Virus record (IMG/VR): IMGVR_UViG_3300044995_000370
Coordinates: 1 to 21,501 of that record
Origin: a virus
Reading direction: 5' to 3' (one strand)
DNA: 21,501 bases
The notes under the pieces were generated by a model, which saw nothing but the letters and a program-made list of their open reading frames with translations, did no database searches and was not told the origin of the DNA. Shown one piece after another: positions 7,132-14,077 of this stretch. The first letter of the stretch is position 1; every line of letters begins with the position of its first letter. A program made the translations under genes and the position numbers.

Positions 7132-8052
7132 ATGGCCACCACCGGACCCCTCACCCTGCTCGACCTGGTCAAGCTCAACGCCGGCGCCGGCTTCGAGATT
7201 GTCAACGAAGTGGGCAAACTCAAACCCGAGCTATCGGTGCTGCCAGTGGACACGATCACGGGCACCGAGATGGAACTGACCGTCCTCAAGACCCTTCCCA
7301 CGGTCAGCGCCCGCAAGATCAACCAGGGCACCAGCGCCGCCAAAGGCGAATGGGAAAACCGCATCTACCAATGCGCCACCTACGACGTGCCGGTGGATGT
7401 GGACCGCGCCGTGTACGACCGCGCCAAGGACAAGGGCCGCCTGCTCATGCAGATGACCGAGCCGGTCATGGAAGCCACGCTCTTCGCCCTCTGCCGCCAA
7501 ATCTACTACGGCATCGGGGCCGATCCCCTGAGCTTCCCCGGCCTCCTGGCCCAAACCGAGACCGGCCCCACGCACGTCGTGGACGCCACCGCCACCAGCG
7601 CCAAGACCAGTGTCTGGTTCCTGGCCACGGGCGTGAACAAGGTCTGCTGGCTGATCGGCCAGGACGGCGCCGGCGCCCCCGCCATGCTCGATATCTGGCG
7701 GGACGTGGACCTGGTGGACGCCAACGGCAAGGTCTTCCCCGGCCTGCGCAACTACATCAAGGCCCGCCCCGGCTTGCGCGTGGCCAACAAAAACGCCGTC
7801 GTCCGCATCAAAAACATCGGCACCGCCAACGGCAAAACCCTCACCGACGCGCTCATGTTCCAGGCTCTGCGGCTCATGAACGACCTGGGCCAGGAGCCGA
7901 CCGCGATCTTCATGAACGCCCGCTCGCGCGAGCAACTGCGCGCCAGCCGCACCGCGACCAACGCCGCGGGCGCCCCCGCCCCGCTGCCCCGCGACTTCGA
8001 GGGCATCCCCATCTACGTGACCAACGCCATCTCGAACGACGAGACCGCCTAA
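7132..8052 (+). CDS. Major capsid protein
   Basis: A 306-residue protein forming the capsid shell. It follows the protease/scaffold gene and precedes a cement-like protein, the standard place for the major capsid gene. Residues 1-130 include TLLDLVKLNAG and 'ENRIYQCATYDVPVDVDRAVYDRA', and the middle has VWFLATGVNKVCWLIGQDG and an acidic loop, then LMFQALRLMNDLGQEPTAIFMNARSREQLRAS. This pattern resembles the capsid family of podophages such as BPP-1 (Bbp17-like) more than Mu gpT; that is recall, not a search. The C-terminal VTNAISNDETA is typical for capsid ends. No cysteine-rich or Ig-like decoration domain is seen. Confidence 0.75.
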   Translation: MATTGPLTLLDLVKLNAGAGFEIVNEVGKLKPELSVLPVDTITGTEMELTVLKTLPTVSARKINQGTSAAKGEWENRIYQCATYDVPVDVDRAVYDRAKDKGRLLMQMTEPVMEATLFALCRQIYYGIGADPLSFPGLLAQTETGPTHVVDATATSAKTSVWFLATGVNKVCWLIGQDGAGAPAMLDIWRDVDLVDANGKVFPGLRNYIKARPGLRVANKNAVVRIKNIGTANGKTLTDALMFQALRLMNDLGQEPTAIFMNARSREQLRASRTATNAAGAPAPLPRDFEGIPIYVTNAISNDETA

Positions 8053-8064
8053 CCCTCCCCTGAC

Positions 8065-8478
8065 ATGAGCACCACCCCCTGGATTCGCGACGCGCAATTC
8101 GAGACCGCCAAGGCCCTGCCCGCCGCCGGCGCCTCGAACCAAACCGACCCTTGGGACCTGGGCGCCGCCGCCGACGGCAACGACCCGCGCCAATATGTCG
8201 TGGCCATTACCGTGCCCGCCCTGCCCAACCACACGGACGCCTCCAAGACCATCACCCTCACCGCCCAGCACAGCCCGGATGGCTCGACCTGGGCCGACGT
8301 CAGCCCGCAGATTCAGGCCCGCATCGCCGGCGTCGCCGGCACCGGCAGCGCCGCGGCCGAGTTCCGTTTCTACCTGCCGCCGAGCGTGGACAAGTACGTG
8401 CGCTTCCAGCAGAGCGTCCCCGCGGCGGGCGGCAATCACACCGCGCAATCCGTGGCCTACGCCCTCCTCTTCCACTGA
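8065..8478 (+). CDS. Probable capsid cement/decoration protein
   Basis: A 137-residue, mostly beta protein placed 12 bases after the capsid gene. It contains an N-terminal WIRDAQFETAKALPA, a central alternating beta pattern (VVAITVPALPN, TITLTAQHSPDGSTWADV) and an end 'EFRFYLPPSVDKYVRFQQSV' reading as a jelly-roll-like strand pair. The 'HSPDGSTWADV' plus 'LP...KYVR' pattern resembles Bbp16-type capsid cement proteins that accompany Bbp17-like capsids. Such proteins bind the outside of the shell and stabilise it. The stop overlaps the start of the next gene (TGATG). Confidence 0.5.
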   Translation: MSTTPWIRDAQFETAKALPAAGASNQTDPWDLGAAADGNDPRQYVVAITVPALPNHTDASKTITLTAQHSPDGSTWADVSPQIQARIAGVAGTGSAAAEFRFYLPPSVDKYVRFQQSVPAAGGNHTAQSVAYALLFH

Positions 8479-8885
8479 TGCGCCGCGACGCTCCATCGAA
8501 CCCCCGCGCCCCCGGCCTCCTGGCGGGGCTCCTGGCGCTGTGCCTGCTGGCCGCGTGCCGCGCTCCCGCCCCCGGCCAGGATGCCCTGACGCTGCGCGCC
8601 CAGCAGATGCTGGCCGCCAGCTTCGCCGTGGTGGATGCGTTTTTGGCCTGGGAATACGCCGCGCGCCCGGAGGAGCCGGAGGTGCGCGCCGCCGCCGAGC
8701 TGCTGCGGCGCGAATTCACGCCCACGCACCGCCTGGCGGCGCAATTGCTCCGCGCCTGGCAGACCGCCGGCGCCTCGGACACCCGGGACGCCCTCGAGCG
8801 CACCTTGAAACGCCTCGAGGCCCTCGAGGACGTCGCCCGCGAACATTTGCGCCAGATCACCACACCCCCCGTCCCGGCCCGATGA
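8478..8885 (+). CDS. Phage-encoded lipoprotein, unknown role
   Basis: A 135-residue protein with an N-terminal signal: basic start, hydrophobic stretch (residues 13-26) and lipobox LAAC with Cys27, so it should be lipidated and exported. The residue after Cys is Arg, not Asp, compatible with the outer membrane if rules from enterobacteria apply. The mature part is helical and charged (EYAARPEEPEVRAAAELL, LERTLKRLEALEDVAREHL). It is coupled to its neighbours by overlaps on both sides, so it is expressed with the head genes. Candidates are a superinfection-exclusion lipoprotein or the outer member of a spanin pair; neither is proved. Confidence 0.7.
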   Translation: MRRDAPSNPRAPGLLAGLLALCLLAACRAPAPGQDALTLRAQQMLAASFAVVDAFLAWEYAARPEEPEVRAAAELLRREFTPTHRLAAQLLRAWQTAGASDTRDALERTLKRLEALEDVAREHLRQITTPPVPAR

Positions 8886-9106
8886 ACCCCACCCTGCTCC
8901 TGGCCATCATCGAGGTCTTGCGCCTGGCCGGACGCCTGCTGTCCGAAGCCCGACGCACGGAAGTCTGGACCCCCGAGCAAGAGGCGGCCGTGCGCGCGGC
9001 CTGGGAACAAGCCTTCCAAGCCCCGCACTGGCAACCTCGGCCGGCCGCGGCCCCCGGCGCTCCCGAAGCGGCCCGCGAACCCGCGCCTGACGCGGTGCAC
9101 GACTGA
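8882..9106 (+). CDS. Small protein with hydrophobic N-terminal helix
   Basis: A 74-residue protein overlapping the lipoprotein stop (ATGA) and the next start (TGATG). The first 20 residues (MNPTLLLAIIEVLRLAGRLL) are a hydrophobic or amphipathic helix; the middle is charged, and the last 25 residues are rich in Pro and Ala. No family is recognised. Its pairing with the lipoprotein suggests they may act together at the envelope, for example as a small spanin-like pair, but it could equally be an unrelated structural protein. Confidence 0.5.
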   Translation: MNPTLLLAIIEVLRLAGRLLSEARRTEVWTPEQEAAVRAAWEQAFQAPHWQPRPAAAPGAPEAAREPAPDAVHD

Positions 9107-9483
9107 TGCCCTTCACCAAGGACCATTTGCTCCTGACCGACGAACGCCGGGCGCAGCTCGAGGCCGCCCTGGCCAACACCGGCGTGCCCGACCCCCTCGC
9201 CCTGGCCATCACCGAGGCCGAGGCCGAGGTCGAGCGCCTCACCCTGGGCTACGTCGTGGCCGAGCCGGTCCGGTTCGGCTGGATTCGCAGCGTGGCCCTC
9301 TATCGCGCCTGGGCCATCACCGGCGCGGTCCCGGAGGACGTACGCCGCGATTACGAGGCCACCTGGCGCGAGTTGACCGCCATCTCGGCCGCCGAGCGCA
9401 AAAACCTGCCGCGCGCCGAAGCCCCGGCCCTGGCCGCGCCCGCGCGCGGCGCCTGGGGCGCGCGCGCTAACATCTTCGCCTGA
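9106..9483 (+). CDS. Head-tail connector, Mu gp36-like (DUF1320)
   Basis: A 125-residue protein. The layout fits DUF1320 connector proteins: an N-terminal LLTDERRAQLEAAL helix, then EAEAEVERLTLGYVV followed by a helix (RSVALYRAWAIT) and a final helix-turn-helix 'VPEDVRRDYEATWRELTAIS'. In Mu-type phages this protein lies between capsid and tail genes and caps the portal. It starts on the stop of the previous gene. The last 25 residues are Ala/Pro-rich and probably disordered. Assignment is from pattern and synteny. Confidence 0.5.
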   Translation: MPFTKDHLLLTDERRAQLEAALANTGVPDPLALAITEAEAEVERLTLGYVVAEPVRFGWIRSVALYRAWAITGAVPEDVRRDYEATWRELTAISAAERKNLPRAEAPALAAPARGAWGARANIFA

Positions 9484-9495
9484 CCACCGCAGTGA

Positions 9496-10038
9496 ATGGC
9501 CACTCTCAACGCACGCCCGCTGGCCGAGATCATGCAGGCCCTCGAAACGCGCCTGACCGCGCTGCTCTGGAACGGGCAGCCGGCCTTTGCGGAGGTGCGG
9601 CGCTTTGCGGCGGACGATCTCCTGGCCGCTTTTCGGGCCCTCATCGCCGTCCAGCGCCGGGTCTGCATTACCCTGTGCGCGGGCGTCGAGTGGCCCTCGC
9701 CCGGCCCCGGCTACGAACAACCCTGGCTGCACCACCGCCGCGTGGCGCGCATCACCCTCTTGTGCTCGGACCAGGTGCTTTCCCGCGAGACGCATGCGCT
9801 CTGGGGCACGGCCAGCACCCCGGGCGCCTGGCGCCTGGCGGAGTTGGCGGTCGAGGCCTGCTGCGGGCTGCTCCTGCCCAACCCAGGCGGCGTCCTGGTG
9901 CGCCCCAGCGCCATGCTGCCGCTTTCCGTGGTGGACCTGCGCCAGAATCAGCCTGGCCGCGCCGTCGTGAGCGCGGACCTCGAGGCCATCGGCGGCACGC
10001 TCACCGAACCCCTCGCTTCGCCCGGACCCATCGCCTGA
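9496..10038 (+). CDS. Tail terminator-like protein (Mu gp37/DUF1834-like)
   Basis: A 180-residue protein, likely to cap the tail tube and join it to the head. The N-terminal helix (LAEIMQALETRLTALL) is followed by a strand-rich core (VCITLCAGVEWPSPG, RVARITLLCSDQVL), and residues 110-130 form a helix WRLAELAVEACCGLLL, the order seen in terminator proteins of this type. The start at 9496 is 12 bases after the previous stop, without a Shine-Dalgarno sequence. It lies between the connector and tube genes, which supports the assignment; the family itself is not proven. Confidence 0.45.
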   Translation: MATLNARPLAEIMQALETRLTALLWNGQPAFAEVRRFAADDLLAAFRALIAVQRRVCITLCAGVEWPSPGPGYEQPWLHHRRVARITLLCSDQVLSRETHALWGTASTPGAWRLAELAVEACCGLLLPNPGGVLVRPSAMLPLSVVDLRQNQPGRAVVSADLEAIGGTLTEPLASPGPIA

Positions 10039-10051
10039 CCACACTCTGCGC

Positions 10052-10588
10052 ATGAACAACACCTCGCTCATCCTTGGCGCTCAACTCTGGTTCGCCCGCG
10101 AAGGCGAATCCTACACCCTGCCCGCCCCCGGCACCGTGGCCCGCGACAGCCTGCCCGGCGCCGCGGACACCGTGTGGGCCTATCTCGGCATCATCGGCGA
10201 ACTCTCGGTCGAGGGCGACGCCGAGGAGGTCGAGGTCTGGCGGCCCGCCCCCGGCCGCCTGGTGCTGGACGATGTGCTCCACACCAAGGGCGCGATCAAA
10301 TACAGCTTCACCTGCCGCCAGCTCGGCCCCAGCGGCCTCGAATTCCTCTTCCGCACCGTCAAGCTCACCCCCGGCTCGAACAGCTTCACGCCCCTGGCCG
10401 TGCCCCAGATCAAAGGCTGGCTCAAGGCTCAATGGTACGACCAAACCAACTCCCAGCGCCTCATCACCGACAACTGGGTGGTCCTCAAACCCAACGGCGC
10501 CCTCAAGGCCGACGCCCAGAGCCTGGCCGAGGTCCAGTTCGAGGCCCGGCTCCTCTTCAGCACGCTCAACCTGGGCGGCATCAGCTAA
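10052..10588 (+). CDS. Probable major tail tube protein
   Basis: A 178-residue, beta-rich protein. It starts with SLILGAQLWFAREGE, has an acidic segment (ELSVEGDAEEVEVWRPAPG), then alternating strands 'AIKYSFTCRQL...EFLFRTVKLTP', and ends in a strand-rich EVQFEARLLFS region. This matches the single-domain tail tube fold used by siphophages. No sheath-like protein accompanies it, so the tail is probably long and non-contractile. It lies directly after the terminator and two genes before the tail chaperone, the usual siphophage order. Confidence 0.5.
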   Translation: MNNTSLILGAQLWFAREGESYTLPAPGTVARDSLPGAADTVWAYLGIIGELSVEGDAEEVEVWRPAPGRLVLDDVLHTKGAIKYSFTCRQLGPSGLEFLFRTVKLTPGSNSFTPLAVPQIKGWLKAQWYDQTNSQRLITDNWVVLKPNGALKADAQSLAEVQFEARLLFSTLNLGGIS

Positions 10589-10600
10589 GCCCCACTCCCT

Positions 10601-11005
10601 ATGCCCGACGCCATCACCGTCCCCGAGCCCACCCTCCCCACCTGGGGCGGCCCGGCCGTCACCGTGGTCAAGGCCTTCAACGAAGACGTGCAGGCGACCG
10701 TCACCGCCGGATTGGCCGCCGGTCAAACGGCCTACGGCTACACCATGCAAGAAAATGACGTCGTGCTCGCCTTGACGCCCCACCCGCACGTGCACAGCGG
10801 CATCTACGTGGTCGGCGCCGCCAGCGGCTCGCGCCATCCGCAAGCGGACCAGACCGCCGAGTTCCCGCGCCACCTGCGCGTGCCGATCTCCGGGACCGGC
10901 CCCTTCGCCGGCCGCACCGCCCGCTACAGTGGCAAGGCCAACCCGGTCATCGGCACCGACGGCCTGCCATTCACCTTCGACCCCGTGCCCATCACGCCGC
11001 CATGA
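10601..11005 (+). CDS. Unrecognised tail-region protein
   Basis: A 134-residue protein without a family I can name. It is mixed beta and Pro/Gly-rich, with TVVKAFNEDVQATVTAGLAAGQTAYGYTMQ-like N-terminal half, a His-rich HPHVHSG turn (about residues 62-68) and an acidic-free C-terminus. It has no signal or membrane segment. Its stop overlaps the next start by the ATGA pattern (11002-11005), and it sits between the tube and chaperone genes, so it is probably a minor tail or tube-associated protein. Confidence 0.55.
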   Translation: MPDAITVPEPTLPTWGGPAVTVVKAFNEDVQATVTAGLAAGQTAYGYTMQENDVVLALTPHPHVHSGIYVVGAASGSRHPQADQTAEFPRHLRVPISGTGPFAGRTARYSGKANPVIGTDGLPFTFDPVPITPP

Positions 11006-11343
11006 TCGCCCTCAGCCTCGAACGTCACGACGGCGCCCTCGCGGACAACGTGACCGTGCGCGCGCTCAAGCTCGCGCAGTACGCGGAGGCCGGGGCGGCC
11101 CTCGAACGCGGCGATGAATTCCGGCTGGTCGAGCTGGCCTGCGACCGCCAGGCCGGCTGGGCGCTCACCCTGACCCCCGCCGCCTACGAGCAGGCCGCCG
11201 CCGCGGTCTATCAGGTGAACACCGCTTTTTTCGCCTGGTACGGCAGGCGGCAGAGCCTCAAGCAACTCGCGGCCCTGGCCCTGCAGCTCAACGGCTCACT
11301 CTCGACGCCCACGTCGCCCGCCTCGCCGCGTTCCTCGGCCTGA
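11002..11343 (+). CDS. Tail assembly chaperone, G-like product (unshifted)
   Basis: A 113-residue protein read without frameshifting. It lies directly before the tape measure gene, where siphophages encode the paired tail assembly chaperones (lambda G and GT). Residues 1-77 (MIALSLERHD to NTAFF) are the shared domain, with a helical core (VRALKLAQYAEAG, LTPAAYEQAAAAVYQ). The 36 residues after the slippery site (AWYGRRQ onward) are Ser/Pro-rich by the end and look like ordinary coding for about 20 residues. The start is set by the ATGA overlap with the previous gene. Confidence 0.6.
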   Translation: MIALSLERHDGALADNVTVRALKLAQYAEAGAALERGDEFRLVELACDRQAGWALTLTPAAYEQAAAAVYQVNTAFFAWYGRRQSLKQLAALALQLNGSLSTPTSPASPRSSA

Positions 11344-11516
11344 GCCTCCATGAAGCCCGGGAGCACAGCCTCGAAGACCTCGAAGCCCTGGCCGCCGCGC
11401 GCGCCCGGCTCGAAGCCGAACGCCTCCGCGCCCTGGCCTGCGCCCTCCGCGCCGCCTTCCATGCGGACCGCGCGGCCTTTGACCGCTTCCTGCGCGCCTG
11501 CGAGCCCTCCGAGTAG
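11002..11516 (+). CDS. GT-like tail chaperone fusion made by -1 frameshift
   Basis: A -1 shift at 11226-11232 joins residues 1-77 of the chaperone to a second frame that stays open to TAG at 11514-11516, giving about 171 residues. The -1 frame is protein-like: from about 11297 it reads LTLDAHVARLAAFLGLSL and continues as a long charged amphipathic helix region (LEDLEALAAARARLEAERLR) ending in FDRFLRACEPSE. The stretch between the site and stop has no ATG, GTG or TTG in the -1 frame, so independent initiation is unlikely. The tape measure starts 6 bases downstream. This arrangement is the classic G/GT system; the product is inferred. Confidence 0.7.
11226..11232 (+). promoter_or_regulatory. 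-1 ribosomal slippery site T TTT TTC
   Basis: The heptamer TTTTTTC lies in the chaperone frame as GCT TTT TTC, which is the X XXY YYZ form, allowing both tRNAs to re-pair one base back. A 5-bp hairpin (GCCTG 11233-11237 with CAGGC 11244-11248) follows immediately, nearly too close to the site; a weaker structure farther on is possible. Confidence 0.7.
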
Positions 11517-11522
11517 CGCCCC

Positions 11523-13895
11523 ATGCCCGAACTGAAAGTCCGCATCATCACCGAGGCCCAGACGGCCGGCCTGCGGCAGATGCAGGCCGCCCTCGAGCAG
11601 TTTCGCGGCTCCCTCGGCGGCTTGCAGGGCATGTTGGCCAGCCTGCGCGGGACCCTCACCGCCGCCTTCGGCGGTCTGGCCCTCACCGCCCTCACCCGCG
11701 CCGCCGTGGCCGGCGCCCAGCAAAGCGCCGTGGCCCAGGCGCAACTCCGCCAGGCCCTGCTCTCCACCGGCCAGGCCTCGGAGCAGGCCGCCGCCGCGCT
11801 CGTCCGGCAGGCCCAGGCCCTCGAACGCCTCACCGGCCAGGACGATGCCACCGTCCACGCCGTCCAGCGCATCCTCTTATCCCTGGGCGCCACCATCGAG
11901 CAAACCCAGCGCCTCACCCCGCTGGTGCTCGACCTGGCCGCCGCGATGGGCACCGATGCCACCACCGCCGCGCGCCTGCTCGGCCAGGCCCTCGATGGCC
12001 AGGCGACCGGCCTGGCCCGGTACAACATCACCGCCCGCAATTTCGACACGCTCACCGATCAATTGACCCGCGCCTTCGGCGGGCAGGCCCGCGCCCTCCA
12101 GGCCGCCCGCGGGCCGCTCGGGGAACTGGCCATCCTGCAGGACCAGGCCCTCAAAGGCCTGGGCCAGGCCCTCCTCCAAACCGCCGCGCCCGCGCTGCGC
12201 TCGCTCAACGGCGCCCTCGAGGCCCTGGCCCGCACCATCGCCGCGCCGGGCTTCGCCGAAGGCCTGCGCGCCACGTGGCACCTGCTCGGTTCGGCTGCCC
12301 TCACGGCGGGCATCCTCGCCCTGGGCACGGCCCTGGGCCGCGTCTATCCACAACTTGCCGCTTTCCTCAGCCTCTGGCGCCAATTCGGCGCCGCCTCCCT
12401 CGCCGCCGCCTTCACTGAGGCCCAACTCGCCGCCGCCGGCCTGGCCGCCCGCCTGGCCGCCCTGGTCGCGGCCGTGGACACCCTCCGCAATGCCTGGGGC
12501 GCCTGGCAGGCCGAAATGGCCGCCCGCGGCGCCCGCGCCGCCGCCGGCGACACGTTGACCGAGTCGCGCCGGGTCCTCGAGCGCGAGATTGCCGCCGCCG
12601 AGGCCGCCCAACGCCTCTCCACCGCGCGCGCTGCCGAGATGCGCGCCCGCCTGGACACGGCCTTTGCCGGCCGCCAGGAGACGGTGCAACGCTCGGTCAG
12701 CGCCGGCACCGGCGGCGCCACGCTCCTGCCCCCCCAGACCACCCGGGTGCGCGACCTGGCCGCCGAACACGAGGCCTTGACCGCGATCAGCCGCGAGCTG
12801 CGGCAGATCCACACCACCCAGGACGAAATCGAGCGCCGCCAACTGGGCGAATGGCTCACCGGCCAGATGACCCGCGGCGTTGGCGCCCTCGAGGAGGCCT
12901 TCCGGCGCGCCGGCGAGCGCGTCCTGGCCCTGGCCGAATGGCGCCGCGCCCTGATCGAACAAGTGCGCGGGTTCAGCGAGATCGCCGAACGCATGGACCA
13001 GGCCGAGGCCGAGCGCGAGGCCACCCGTCAGCGGGCCCTGGCCGAATACTACCGCGGCGTGAGCCAAATCCTAGAAATAGAAGAGCGCCGCGAGGAAACC
13101 GCCCGACGCCGCGCCGAGGCGGAGGCGACGCTGCAATCCTTCCACGGCCAGCTCGGCCTCCAACTGCAACAGGAATTCGGCGTGGTGGTGGACGCGCAGG
13201 GGCGCATCCAAAACCTCGTCGCCGCCGCCCGCGATGCCGCCAGCACCATCGCCCAGACCATCGGCAACGCCTTCCGCGTCATCGGCGACCAGATCACCAA
13301 ACTCATCCTTGGCACCGTGACCTGGGGGCAGGCCCTCGCCAACATCGGCCGCACCATCCTCGCCCAACTCGTCGCCTCCATCGTGAATTTCTTCGTCACC
13401 CTGGCCGTGCGCGCCATGCTCACGGCCCTGTTGGGCACCGCCATCACCGAGGCCGCCGCCGCCTCCGCCGCCAGCGCCTGGGCCGGCCCGGCCATCCTCG
13501 CCAGCACCGCGACCTACGGCACGGCTCCCGCCGTCGGCACCGCCGCCCTGGGCGCCGCCCTGGCCGCCGCCCCCGCCATCGCCGCCGCCGCCTCCTTCGC
13601 CGGTGGCTTCGCCCGCGGCGGCTTGGTGACCGGCCCGGGCGGCCCCGCCGAGGACCGCGTGCTGGCCCGGCTCAGCCCGGGCGAATTCGTGATCCCGGCT
13701 ACCGCCGTGCGCCGCGCCGGCCTGCCGGCGCTCGAGGCCATCCGCCAGGGCCTGCCGCCCTGGCCCCTGCGCGCCCCCGCGCGCGAGGAATCCCAGGAAT
13801 CGGCGCCCCTGCGCGTGGTGATCGTGGACCAGCGGCGCGAAGCCGAGGAACTCCTGCGCGATCCCCGCTGGCGCAGCGCCCTGGTGAACCTCTGA
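11523..13895 (+). CDS. Tail tape measure protein
   Basis: A 790-residue protein that sets tail length and travels with DNA on injection. Residues 1-330 begin with an assembly domain (LKVRIITEAQTAGLRQMQAALEQFRGSLG) and an Ala-rich helical region; residues about 340-560 are charged helix with coiled-coil spacing (REVRGFSEIAERMDQAEAEREATRQR-type). Residues about 590-695 are hydrophobic (ANIGRTILAQLVASIVNFF), and a final domain has GGLVTGPGGPAEDRVLARL then SPGEFVIPATAVRR (about 700-735), the frequent end motif of tape measures. At about 0.15 nm per residue this implies a tail near 120 nm. It is the largest early tail gene, and the chaperones directly precede it. Confidence 0.88.
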   Translation: MPELKVRIITEAQTAGLRQMQAALEQFRGSLGGLQGMLASLRGTLTAAFGGLALTALTRAAVAGAQQSAVAQAQLRQALLSTGQASEQAAAALVRQAQALERLTGQDDATVHAVQRILLSLGATIEQTQRLTPLVLDLAAAMGTDATTAARLLGQALDGQATGLARYNITARNFDTLTDQLTRAFGGQARALQAARGPLGELAILQDQALKGLGQALLQTAAPALRSLNGALEALARTIAAPGFAEGLRATWHLLGSAALTAGILALGTALGRVYPQLAAFLSLWRQFGAASLAAAFTEAQLAAAGLAARLAALVAAVDTLRNAWGAWQAEMAARGARAAAGDTLTESRRVLEREIAAAEAAQRLSTARAAEMRARLDTAFAGRQETVQRSVSAGTGGATLLPPQTTRVRDLAAEHEALTAISRELRQIHTTQDEIERRQLGEWLTGQMTRGVGALEEAFRRAGERVLALAEWRRALIEQVRGFSEIAERMDQAEAEREATRQRALAEYYRGVSQILEIEERREETARRRAEAEATLQSFHGQLGLQLQQEFGVVVDAQGRIQNLVAAARDAASTIAQTIGNAFRVIGDQITKLILGTVTWGQALANIGRTILAQLVASIVNFFVTLAVRAMLTALLGTAITEAAAASAASAWAGPAILASTATYGTAPAVGTAALGAALAAAPAIAAAASFAGGFARGGLVTGPGGPAEDRVLARLSPGEFVIPATAVRRAGLPALEAIRQGLPPWPLRAPAREESQESAPLRVVIVDQRREAEELLRDPRWRSALVNL

Positions 13896-13940
13896 CCCCC
13901 AAGAAACGCCGCATGAAGCCCCCCGCGACATTTTCCAGCC

Positions 13941-13961
13941 CGGCGGTCGTCAGGACCGCCG
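13941..13961. repeat. 8-bp perfect hairpin
   Basis: CGGCGGTC pairs with GACCGCCG around the 5-base loop GTCAG. No T tract follows, so it is not a standard terminator. It may be a short repetitive element, a remnant of the recombination that brought in the next gene, or a transcript structure. Confidence 0.6.
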
Positions 13962-14067
13962 ACCGGCCTGCCTGGTTGGCAAGCGTCCCGTCCGCTGACG
14001 CCCCACCCCGGCGGCGGGTGCCTTCGGCCTCCACCTGCCCGCCCGCCGCCGGGTTCACTTTCAACTT

Positions 14068-14071
14068 GGAG
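14068..14071 (+). promoter_or_regulatory. Shine-Dalgarno GGAG of the imported gene
   Basis: GGAG lies 6 bases before the ATG at 14078, a normal bacterial ribosome-binding site. Almost no other gene in the window has one; the next gene (15018) does, which suggests both entered with their own translation signals. Confidence 0.75.
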
Positions 14072-14077
14072 TGACGT

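Larger units (their letters stand above)
13896..14077. other. 182-base gap before the imported gene
   Basis: A gap between the tape measure and the imported gene. It carries a perfect hairpin (13941-13961) and a second GC-rich palindromic stretch. A 53-codon frame (13913-14074) exists, but its product is Pro/Ser/Arg-rich, without any recognisable pattern, and I do not call it a gene. The base composition is still that of the flanking phage DNA. Confidence 0.5.

Noticed and set aside
11350-11535. Short ATG frame after the chaperone gene
   Set aside because: Its product is Pro/Ser/Ala-rich; the other frame, reached by the -1 shift, has a clearly protein-like sequence in the same place.
12851-14074. 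Plus-strand frame overlapping the tape measure
   Set aside because: Arg/His/Pro-rich shadow of the tape measure. Its last 53 codons (13913-14074) fill the following gap but show no gene-like pattern.
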